Source: Sepioteuthis lessoniana
Lineage: Eukaryota > Mollusca > Cephalopoda > Myopsida > Loliginidae
Direction: 5' to 3'
NCBI GenBank assembly: GCA_963585895.1
Contig: OY757904.1
Span: forward strand, 85,684,543-85,748,542
DNA length: 64,000 bases
Of this stretch, positions 33,301 to 45,561 are shown in pieces. Made by a program: the position numbers and the translations under genes. A model generated the notes under the pieces. That model saw only the letters and a list, made by a program, of their open reading frames with translations, made no database searches and had not been told where the DNA came from. Each line of letters starts with the position of its first letter. Within the stretch, counting starts at the first letter, position 1.

Positions 33301-36300
33301 ACACATAATACATTTCTTCGCTAAACATAGCAACATACAAACTTCGCTAAAAATGGTAACAAACATTCCTATTGCTAAAAGAATGTAGGGTTGATTATAG
33401 TTTTCAGTATTGTCAAGGGTGAATTTTATTTTGTTCTTTTCTTCTTTGCTTCTGATAGAGTAGTTTTTTTTAGATGATGGTTGAGCTGGAATCAGGTTGG
33501 CTATGTTTTTCAGTTGAGGTATTTGCATAGACTTGAGAGAGTGTTGTTTTTGTTTGATATTTTCTTTATAAAGTTCCAAATTATTTTTGGATTGGTATTG
33601 GAGTTTATTTTTGAGGTGAAGGTTCTCCAAGAGGATCTTTTGGTTTCTTTAATGGTATGTAGAGTTTTGGCTTTTTGTTGTTTGTATTTGGCTAGATTTT
33701 CTTATGAAGGGGGTTGTTTTGAATTTCCTGAGGGTTACTTGATGTTCTCTTATGCTTTTGCACTACTCTGCAAACCATAGTTTCTTTTGATTAAAGATTA
33801 TGGTTTTGGGAAAGAAGGTGTTGATAAAATGTATTATGGGTTTTTCTTGACTTGTATTTGTTTCTGGGATTAGTACAGTAAGTATTTTGTAGGATTGCTA
33901 GTTTACTCTTAAATTTCATTGTGGAGGTTTTGGAATTGTTTGTGGTTTTGAGTTTTCTATTATAGAGTTTTCCATTATTATTGAGTGGTGGTTATTGTCG
34001 CAGAGGTCTTTGTTTACACTTGAGCTATAGTCTATGAAGATGGATGGGTCACAAAGATTCAGGTCTATGGTGGATAATGTACTTGAAAATGGGTCAGAGT
34101 GAGTCTGAGATTTCTGATTGTGGTGGTATAAATTGTTGCTACTGATAATTTCTTTAAGGGTGTAGTCTCTTTTGTTTTACTTCCCCATATTATGTTGTGG
34201 TTAAGGTTTCCCATGAAGATAAATGGTTTAGGGAGTAGTTTTATTAAGTTGTTTAGCTCTTTTTCATTTATGGAGTCATAACGTGGGATATATTGTGAGA
34301 CAGTTTTGTGTGAGGTTACCAAAACTGTAGTTGCTTGTAAATGGATGTTGATGGTGATATTGGTTTTACTTTGGGGTCATTTTTCCTAATTCAGATTGAT
34401 ACTCCACCTGAAGCTCTAAGTCCAGTATCAAGTACATAATCATATTGTTCAAAGGTTTTCATATTTAGTTTGTCACTGCTTTTTTTGGAATTTTTTTTTA
34501 GGCATATGGTTGAGTTTAGCTATTGACTGAAGCAGCTCATTGTAATTTGCCTTGTAGCCACAGCAGCTCCATTGGATTATTTTGTAAGTCATGGTTTTTA
34601 GTCTTTGTTGTGTAATTAAAGTCTGTTTTGTTTTGTTTTTAGTGGGGTTTTTTTTTCACTTGGTTGTATTTGGTTATTTCCATGGTTTCTAAGCTTTTTG
34701 ATCAGATTTTGTTGGAGCTGTTTGGATATTTAGGGTTTCTCTGCTTTGAGGAGTTTTCCTGGATCTCTGTTTTCATTTCTATCAGTGAGATTCTCAATCT
34801 ATGTTAACTAGATTACCTCTTCCAGGGAGATATTTCTTTTGGAGTAAGCAATGGGCTTTCTTAGTGATCTGATTTTTTTTTGGTAGGGAGATGTGTTCAT
34901 TAGGTTTGGTAGTGATAGTATGGATGCTTGGAGTTTGTATCTGTCTGGGTTATGTTTTTGTTTGGTTTGTTTTTTTTTGGTCTTCAATTTCATTAGTCTG
35001 GAGTTGGGGGTTCTTTGGATCTAATTCAAAAGTGGTTGTCAGATTGGTCAAGCTTTCTCTTAGCAATTCTATTAGTGTTTCAACTTCATTTATTAGGGTT
35101 ATCATCTTATAATTGGCCATTCTTTGGTTTTGGGTTGTGTTGTTGGGTTTGGTTATGTTTGTATAAGTTGTTACAATGGAATTTCCAACAAGTTTTCTTG
35201 CCTCCAGGAATGAGATTTTCTTTGTATGTTTTATTTTTGATATTCTTTTTTTTCATGCTTCATACTCTTTTGAATCATTTGCATGGTTTTATTTACAGTT
35301 TGTGCTGTTCTGTGAGTGTTCTATTTGGCTTTCTTCACATCTTTTACACATCAAAGGTCTGGTGAATTTATCTTTGGTAGTTGTGACTGAGTGGGTTTGG
35401 TTTTTTTTTTTTTTTTTTTTTTTTTACTCGAGTCATAGTATATCCTATTTTTATTTTGGTAGAGGTTTGGGGGGTGTTTAAGCTAAGAATATATGTATTT
35501 GTTTGGATTATTTTGCAATTTTTCTTGATAGGTTCTTTGATTTTTATCTCATCTAGGGTGTAAAGGGAGAGATCTGGACTTCTCACTATGCTCTTTGATG
35601 AGTTCAGGGAGTTGTGGCAGTAGGTTTTTATTCTAAGATGATAAAAGGATTTCTGTTCCAGTAGAAGGTCTAAATAAGTTTTCTTTGCGACTTCCACCAG
35701 AAGAGTTGTTTGTTAGTTTCTTAATGGATTTAGGTTTGATCATGGATCTGAGTCTCTTTTTAATAATGAAAGGAGACAAATTGGTGATAGGAGTATCTTG
35801 TGTTAACTATGAATTTAGGAAAGGTCTGGGCTTTTGGACTGTGGACATGAAAGTGAGACTAACGGCAGCTCTCGACAAAAGAGGGTTCGTTTGTGTCTGG
35901 CGTGCAGGTCAGTGATCTGATACAAAGAAAAGAAAAGAAAAATACTCACCGCTGTTTCAATAATCCACCTTCAGCCCATTAAAGGAAAAAAGAGAGGAGG
36001 CCCCCGACCGGAATTTTTATAGGCTAAGGAAATGGATTATGGGTAAGGTGACGTAAATAAAAACCAACTCGTTTTTCTTTTCGGGCGACTTTTTCTCGGC
36101 GAGAAGCAGAAGCAGGAAAGAAGGTGGAAGAGAAACGAAGGAAGAAGCAGAGAGAGAGAGAAAAAAGGAGAGCGAGAGAGAGAGAAGGAGGAAAGTGGAG
36201 GAGGAACGCAAAGAGGGAAGCACTTTAGACTGAAATCTAAAGGTCGCTGGTTCAATCCCGGGTTCAACACACAGGGAGATTATCCACCCTAAAACTACAT

Positions 36301-39300
36301 GGACATTGTTGCTTTGGAATCTTAAAGCTTATTTGTGATTTTTTGCTTTCTTTTTTTGTATCCATGGAGACTTTTAATGAATTCACTGGCTATGCTCCAG
36401 ACCCACTTTGAAGCCCTATAAAGGGAAATGTCAAGGGGAAAACCCATTCACCTGAGCAAATCAGGGTTACACAGTACACCCACACTGAGGAAAAGAACAA
36501 TTTGGGATTTCTAGGTTCACATTCTCTAGTGATAGAAAGGGAACATTGGTCTTTCTTCAGTATGATTGATTTCATAGCCACTGCTTTTTGATTCAGAATT
36601 AACAAAAAACAAAAACTACAAAAAACTGCAAGACTCTGAAAGAGGACTTGATATAACCAGCTGATTGATCAGATCAGGCTTCTCTGACTGCCCATTAAGC
36701 CCAGTAAGAGCAAAAGTGGAGTGTTGCAAGTCACGCGACAACTTAGGTAAACAGGTCACAAACTGCTCAGCCACCAGGATCCTGTCTTAATGCATCATGG
36801 GTCGCTACCTACGGCCAACAGGTATTCTCATTGGATGGGAGGGGGTATCTTATTTCTCTACAGAGGAGAAGTTGGTTTCCCCAGCTGATAGAAGATTTTT
36901 TTGAGAAATCATCAGAATATCAGAAACTAAAGTGAACAGAGATTTTCATTGGTCTTTCAACAAAGCTGTGAAAAGTTAAACTTGAGGGCTGAAAGTTGCT
37001 TACCCTCAATGATTAATTTGAAATTAGTATTGGAAAGTCAATGCAAATTTAATATCATGGGATAATATTAGAACTAGGGATCTTTTTATCCTACAAATTT
37101 ACTATTACAAACTTTTTATAATGCCTCAACAGAATTCAAATTTATTACAGAATAAAGATAAGTTTGAAATATAAATTTATCTCAACTATATTCAGATTTT
37201 CCCTAACTTTAGAAAATCAACAATTTTTCAGTTAATGTATAATGAAATTAATATGTAATGAGTCTGTATATCATCAGTAGAAAGTTATATAGTAGGACAA
37301 CACTCTACTTTCCTTTTTGAACTTCATATTAAAATACTTTTCTAATACAGTACAGGGATCAGTAGGATGATCTCCCAGATTTAAAATTGCTAGTTGTGGA
37401 GAGAAGTGTGTCTTTGAGCAGCTGCAGCCATACCATTTCAGTAGCAATCATGGTATAGAATGGTGAACATTGTTCATTTGTGATTGAAACTTATTTAAAA
37501 AATGGTTATTCTATCATTGTAATGAAATAATTGTTTTACTCATGATTGCTTCCTCTGGAGATATCTGAAGGTGCAAATCTTTAAATATAGAGGCCACAGG
37601 CAAATGATGAACTTAAAGATTTAATTCATCATGAAATCACAGCAAAATCAGAGGCAATGATTAGGTGAGTGCTGCAGGGGTGTAGAGTTCATGAGGGGGG
37701 TAAGCATTGGGATGATATAATTTTTAAAACAATGTGATGTTAATAACAAAACAAAATGGCAAATATTTGCTCTAAGGTGTAGATATCTTTGTTTAAAACA
37801 ACTCCAACATTACATTAAAAGAAAATCTGTTGTGAAAGTATCTGGTATGATTTCCCTTATCCTGAAATATTTGGATTTCAGTGTATAGTAAAATAGTGGT
37901 CAGCTTGAAATATCAGGTCTATACAAAGAGCTACATTAAGGCAAATCATCACACAAACACACAGAGAAGATTCTTTATCAAAAATAAATGTGAAATTGCT
38001 TAAAACATTTTTGTTAATCTAAACAAATTTTCAATTTAAATAAAGTGCTTAAAAGTTATAATGATGGACAAGTTGTTAATGAAAATATTATGGAACTAAT
38101 ATAAATAGCATCAATAAGATCACAAGAACATAGGTAATTAATATTTGAATTTATGCTGGAAAAATGTACAAAATAAAAATCAGTTGCTACATTACAGTTG
38201 ATAAAACAAAACAATGAAAAATGGAAGGAGAAAGAGGGATGAAAGTGTGGAGGAAGGTGGAGTAAAAAGAGAGAGAGAGAGCTTGCAGGAAAATCATTTG
38301 CTTCATATCTTATTACTCTTTTTAAATCATTTTGAAAACAGATTTATTAAACACAAATTAGATTTTTTTCTTGTTTGATGTTTAATCTGATGGAAATAAT
38401 TTAGCTTTTTTTTGCTAGACCAAAAACATTCAACTAAATGCAAATTTCAATTTGAACTTGTTAGCTATCTATTCATTCTATAAGTTAAAATCATTTATAC
38501 TTTTTTTTAGTTTACAATACCAAAATATTAGAGATTAATTTAAAAATATAACATTTTTGTACAGTAGTAAGAGTAAAGTTGGCGACCATAGTCAAGGGTG
38601 ACTCGAAGGTTCCCTTTTTGATAGCTACTACACCAAGGTGTAGGGGAGGGCGCTACTCCTTTCCCTGGATTGCTCCATTTTATCCTTGATCTGTACCTTA
38701 TAATGCTGAGTGTTAAGCAAGGAGGAATCAAGTACCATTTTTTGAGTCTTTGGTATGAAAAAATGGTACAGTAGTTATCCTTAACATTCTAATGTGATTC
38801 TGGTATTGCACCTTCTATCATACCAGATTAGTGAATATTTGGTGAATACAAGCCAGCTCAAAAACAAGGTTTTCTTATTCCTATCCAACATAAATCTCAA
38901 AGTCCACAAAGACAAACTGGATTAAATATGCTTGTAAGTAAGCTAAGGTCATTGTATAGAATGTGTTGTGTTTGCTGGAGATGAAAACATTCCTTAGAGG
39001 GAAATGAGACCATTCTTTGAGTAAAAGAGAGATTCATCAGATTAAATATCATTTAGTGTCTTTTCTCAGCTGCTTTAGCAATGTCACCTAGTGGGCATGA
39101 GCAGACAAGGGAGGTAATCCCACATATCTTAATTATTTCTTATTGATAAGAATTTTCATTTGAATTTCTTTCCAGGTTTGTGTTACTTTATGTGATATCA
39201 TTTTAAGGGCTTACTAATTTTATTTTCGAGGAAATAAGACTATATTACATTAATATTTTTTGAAAAATTAATTCATAAAAATTTTCAGAGGTAAGCTCTC

Positions 39301-42300
39301 ACTGCACTCTTATGAAGTAGTGATCAGGCATGATTGATGATTCAAGCAAATCATATACAAAGTTTTAAATATTCTGAATATTACTGTAAAATTGTGTCAC
39401 TTACCTTGTTTATTGAACAAATGGTAGTAAGTGCTGTGAAGTTCAAGAAAAATACACATTATAAGAAGAGCAAGAAGAATAGTTGGTGCAGTGCCATCTC
39501 CAAGCAGCAAGATGACCAAAAGAGTGCATAAAATCACCCAATATATTGCAGAAGCTGTTTGTACAGTTCCCAAACCATAAACCATGGCAGGTATTTCTTT
39601 TTCTTTTGATTTCCATGTTTTATGCAGTGCATTAAAAATCTGAGGAATGTTTTCTTTTAAAGAGATATGGAAACCTGGAAGAAGTGAGAGATTATTTTTA
39701 TAGTTCTTCTGTATGAGGTAGACACATAACGGGTTGATAAAAAACAAGAGAAGAGACAGACTCAGTAGGACATAGGCCACCTGGGCCAGAACAACATGTT
39801 GAATGGGTAAAAGGGTGTCAAGCACTTTTGAGGGTAAACTTTGAACAGCCCAATGTAAAACAATGCATAGGGCCACAAATGGGAAGCCATATTTAGAAAA
39901 AAGAACTGCTGGAGAGTTGCCATTTAGATTACCATACAAACGGAGCCACTGGTGTGAAATTACAATGATTGTTATAATGCAAGCAACACTGAAAAAATAT
40001 CGTAGATTTTTGGTCTCACTGTCTGACAGCGAGGATAGTGGAGATGAAAAGAGAGATGGTTGGCAGAGTCGTTGCTCTTCTCTACAAGCCCGGAAGGCGA
40101 AAGAAAGACGGACTGATATACTAAAAAGAATGGTTAGAAGAATTGTCAGAAAAGCTGGATGAATTAATACATATCCAATATCAAATTTTAATGCAGATTT
40201 TGAACGTTTACCAAGATTGTCTCGATGACTAACTTCTTTATCATGAAGCATCTTAGCCAACAGCTGAATACAGTAACAGCATACAAGAGTGAGCACCAAA
40301 AATGCTGTTACACCATCTTCAGAGACAACATAACTGTTTGAGAAGAAGCCAACCACATAGAAACTACAAATCAAATATGAACATTTGTTGATAAAATCTG
40401 TATTTCTTATTTGAATTTTAAAGTATGTTAGTATTGTTGTTAGCTTTTGCTTTGTAATGACCAAGTAGATAACGGGTACTAAAATGAGAAAATCAATGAC
40501 AATGGTCAAAGCCGACACTTTGGATATTATGATATCATTTAAGTAATAGGCCTGAAAGATACAGATTAAAGATATTATAAAAGTTCCAGTCAGAACAAAA
40601 TAAACAGATTTGGGAAAAGAACCATCAGCATTAAAAGTAATTCCAAGCAGGAAGATGTTGACAAAGATGACAAATAACATTGTGAAGAGACCAATCAGAA
40701 TTTGCTGAACATCAAATGTGGCCCAGGACTCCTGACACATGGATTTTACTTGAGAAATGAATGAAATGTAGCTTTCTTTAACTTTCATTAACTGTGCTTC
40801 AGTAACATCTTCCAGCCTGACCATGTTCATCACTATCTGGTTGAGTTCTAGCTCAGTTGATACAAACTGCTGATGTAGGGATGTGTATTTCTTTTGAATA
40901 AATGGTTCTGCAGATATGTTGGAGTAGGCCTGGAAATACATATCAATCTGATGAGCATTGAGACGGAGTACTTTCATACTGTGGTAAAGCTGTTTTAGTC
41001 TGTCTTCAGTATTCCACCATGGACAATAGTTGAAAAGATCACCTATAACCATCCCAAGATTTGAAAATGGAATTGGTATACCCAGCAACAAAGAAATAGT
41101 AGGAACCAAGTCTATTTGAAATATTGTTGGCACCACAGAAGACTGAAAAACAGAAAATTAATCATTTATTATTAAGCATAAAAAAAAATCAATCATAACA
41201 TTAATACAAATTTAGGGTCATTCATAGTTTATCAAGATATAGTTGTCATTTGTTATCTAGTGGTCTATTTTTGGATTTTGAAAATAACTAAGTCTAGCTT
41301 AGTATGATATAAGGTCAAATATAGGGGTGGATAAGTGACTGACATATAATTATTAGTTGAATTTTGATTTGAAATTTTCCACTGTTCTATATGATGACTA
41401 TTCACTGGTGAATTAAGTGTATTGATAAGGAAGGACATTGTTAAAAATAATTTATTGAATAAAATAAATGCCTTTTTTTCATTAGGTTTTGGGCTGAAAG
41501 GTATGAAAGGCCTATTTTAGATCTTTTTGTGTTTGATTTAAAGTCATGTTTTTACATCAACAGTATAGTGTGCATTTTACCTTTTACAAATCCACTGTCA
41601 ATAGAAAGCTATTACAGTTTTTGTAGAGTAAATGTTTTGAGGCAAAGTAATTTGGTCATCTCAAAGGACTGACAGGACACTTGGTTAAAAGATTAACAAG
41701 AGCAAAAATTCTTTTTATGAAATTATAATGGTTATATTTATATAATGATTATTTTGAGTCTTTCAGCTGGGTTGGTTTACCATTAATAAAAAAAATGGGA
41801 GAAAACTTTGATATTTTGTAATAAAAGTTTATGATTAATAATTTTAAGTTATTTAAAACCTCTTTTTTCAATTTTATGAAATCTTAACAAAATTTAAACT
41901 TCAAACAAAATCTCTAAATTTTTACCATTAAAAAATCAAACTGACAACTGCTTTTGGTATTTTGAGATCTTTATAGATAAAAGATTGTTTTATGATAGTT
42001 TTTATAATTTTTTAATTTTTCATCATTACTACTACTAATAATGACTACTGCTTGTGGGATAGAAATAGAGTTATCACACAGAATGGCCAATATTTAAATT
42101 AAAGAAATATACTTAGATTTGAAAAATATATGTATAGCAAAACAGAAACTGGAATCAGGGTAACATGATCCATCAGTGTGATTGGCAAAACACTTAAAAT
42201 AAGGTTAAATCATTTTCAGGCTGAATAAGCATTCTATCCTAATGTTTGCAAGTGGGCTGGTCAAAATCCAACTCCAGACTGAATATCATATACAGGCTAT

Positions 42301-44972
42301 TCTTTTTCAAATAAGAGGTTATAATTTACTAAGCATTTTACTTAGATGTGGCACAAGGCCATATGAAAGGGGCACCCAATGAGACTCGAACTCACTCGTG
42401 TAGGTTTGCTAGTCGAGCTTGCTAACCATTACACCAAATAAGAGGTTGATCAAATTAAACAGTCATTACCTTTGATATCAACTGTGATGGACTGTATACG
42501 AATAAACCTGATTCAATTTCATCTTTACTGTCACCTCCATGATCTCCTGTATTTGACATCCCATGATCACCAAAGACAAATAATATTGTATCTTCTTTTA
42601 ATAATTTTATAACAGAGCTGAAAAGACAAATAAACTATATTATTAAAAAGCTGTCATTGAGAAAAAATAAAATCAATTTTCACCTTTAAAGAGAGAAGTT
42701 TGCAAATTAAACTTGCACAAAGTTTGATTCTTCAAACCTTTGCTAAATTGAGTAAGACAATATTGGCCTCTACTTTATTAATATCCTTAGTAATATACTA
42801 AACAGGTTTTACAACTTAAAAAATATTTTACAGGTTTTATTTTGTTAAAATTTTTAACTAAGATTCAAATTAATACTGTGAAAATAAATACTGATTAAAT
42901 CAAGAGACATGCTTTCTGTGGAAGTCAGATATGTATTTTTAAAAATTATATCTTACAATTTAAATTTCATGTATAATTGTATGTTGTCTTTCTAGTCAAA
43001 ACCTAAAAAGGTTATTATGGATTTCACTATGTAAAATATGTTAACAGAGTTAGAAAGGAAAAAAGAGTGTTGATTTAGTTGATAGCGAGAAAGAAGATTG
43101 GAAAGGGAGAAAGAAAGAAAACTAAAAAATATATTTATTGGAAAAAACTTAAAAATGACAAGGATCAGAACTACATGAAATAAAAGAAAAATATCTCAGT
43201 ATAATGTTATTTAGTTTAATTTGAAAAAAAAAGCATTTCATAGGAATCAAAATATATTCAAGAGGTTTTGCATGAGTAATAACTAGTAAATTTTATATTG
43301 ATCAAATTGTAAATGTCTATTATCCAAAATTGAAGAGGTTTACTCAATACATAATTTCTAAAAATCCAACATGCATGAAGTTGATTTTCTTTTATTGCCT
43401 ATGAAAGACATGCAACATTAAGGAAAACATGATTGAAAAGCTTAACGAGAAAAATCTTTCTTTATGGCAAATTTTAAAAATATTTTCAATTAAAACATTT
43501 TCTTGGGATTAATCAATGAAGTATAGAATATCTACAAAAGAAAGTTTTAAAAATTTATGAAAAAACTATTCAATATATTGACCTTATCAATATATAGTTT
43601 TGTAGAGAATCCCATGAAGTTTATTATTATAGCTTTTAGCAGCACTAGGTGTTTCATTGTTAGTCAGTGTTAAAAATTACAGCTGTTGAGAATGCATTTT
43701 GTGTGCTTGAAGTAAGTAAAATGAATTCTGTGAGTGTTGTGTAATGGTATTTTAGAACCCATTTCAGGAGATGATCACTGACTAGACAATCCAAGGTTAA
43801 GATACTTAGATATGTCAGAGGACAAACAAAGAAGGCTGGGGAGATGAATTAGCATATGTAAAAGTTTAATAAAGAAATGTAAACAAACACAGAAGAAGTT
43901 TTTGTTCTTGAATAGCCAGTTTTATGTAAATGTTTACATTTATAGCAACCAGGATTGAAAACAATCCAGAGACATTAAATGGGCAAGTAAAATGAAATGG
44001 ATTTAATATTCACTGATGAAATTGAAGTCTACATAAAACTAGTTTTCAAAGTATAAATAACCTAAACTAACAGGCAAGTAGAGGTTGCTGAAGACAAAGA
44101 AGTCATCAATACTGTACATTATAGAAATGCAGCCACTGGACAAATTACAATACATGTAGCAGGATATGCATATACACAAATATCAACATCATTGCCACTA
44201 AACCTAGAAGCTGTGGACATCTTTGGATAGAATCATAAAGCTCATTTGAAATAACCAGTAAATCAATACATGCTACAGATGAAGTAAGAGCTTCTTTATC
44301 ATACTGTATAGGAATGCCAGTACAACAAATATTTGCAAATTTACACCAAGGAGAAATGTGATGTTCAAAAGGCATAAATCTAGGCAAAGCTACACTAATG
44401 CATTGTGAGAATTGGCTAGATCCTGTGACTTCAGGACAATTGAAGTTGTCATGATAAAAAACTAAATTGTAGACAAATGTGCAAATAAGATACTGTCTAA
44501 TAAATTATTACAAGGGCTCAATAGCAAGACTTGTTGATGTTAAACAGGCTGAAGCTAAACTACTTAGAAAGCAATAAACCCAGCAACAGCTATGCAAACT
44601 TCAATAGAAGCAGACCTGCAATACACAGGGATAGAAGTAGCAGAAATTTCATTGGAAACAGTCTTTACAATAGATTATCCAAAAGAAACAATCGAAATTG
44701 ACAATGAAAAGATTTTATGTATATGGACAGAGAATCCTTTTATTATGAAATATCACTTATGTTTTAATGAAATTGAAACCCATCACAACAGTCATCTCAT
44801 ATGTGTTTGTAGTCTTCATAATCTCTCTTTAAGTATGTGCATAATCTTTTATGATGAAAAATATAAGCAATCACTTATAAAAATATGACTACTTGAGATT
44901 TATATTGAAAGTGATTGTTTATATTGTTCTTGATATTTCATACTGCCCTACAACTTTAATGTTAATATTTTG

Positions 44973-45016
<44 letters not shown>

Positions 45017-45503
45017 TTATTTGTTGTAGGTCCAAAGTGAAAGAAATATTTTAAAATGAGTTGGTCCACGAAGAGATTTGTATTTTTTTAGGATTTATTT
45101 ATTTATTTTGTTTTCATATATGTGTATGTAAAAGCTTGTTGCTTTTGTTAGAGAACATGTTTGACACAAGGCTTTGTTAATGGTGTACTCAGTGAGACTT
45201 GAACTCACTTGTGTTTGCAGTTTGAATGGTTTTCACTTGGTTATGGGTTTTTATGGAGGTCACTATTCTCTTTTTCTTAGAGTGTGTTTACCTTAGTCTA
45301 CTTTACTCTTCATTTCCTTTTGATATTTGATACGCCGTGTGTGTGTGTGTGTGTGTGTGTGTTGGAGTGATTTCAGATTTCCCTTACAGTTATTTTTTTC
45401 TGTGTTAATATATGTCTTGAGATTTGTGTGTATATATGTGCGTGCGTGTAGTAGTGTGGTTTGAAATATACTGGTAATTATTTTTAACTAATAATGTTTG
45501 TGT

Positions 45504-45561
<58 letters not shown>

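Larger units (their letters stand above)
32394..35940 (-). mobile_element. Jockey/I-like LINE, 3'-truncated, interrupted
   Basis: On the minus strand: a 5' region (35,940-35,700), ORF1 (35,697-about 34,620), an APE endonuclease (34,590-about 33,950), a linker, then, after a repeat insertion at 32,525-33,377, the beginning of RT (MRNSFYYILTKL..., NNSATGPEEIHYTLLKELTT). Sequence stops at about 32,394 before the RT catalytic core. It is antisense to nothing coding and parallel to PIGO transcription. Many stops are present. Confidence 0.85.
31639..39404 (-). other. PIGO intron 3 (7.8 kb), rich in transposon remains
   Basis: Holds, from left to right, a SINE (31,975-32,190), a Jockey/I-like LINE (32,394-35,940) split by an unclassified repeat (32,525-33,377), purine-rich low-complexity DNA with a tRNA-Phe fragment (36,090-36,270) and a headless SINE (38,566-38,765). 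The stretches 36,280-38,560 and 38,770-39,400 show only AT-rich sequence and a short GAGA run near 38,266. Confidence 0.8.

Noticed and set aside
36017..36270. Ser/Leu/Pro-rich open frames on the minus strand
   Set aside because: They are produced by the purine-rich low-complexity tract; no splice or family support.
39863..40162. 99-codon plus-strand frame
   Set aside because: It is the antisense shadow of PIGO exon 3.
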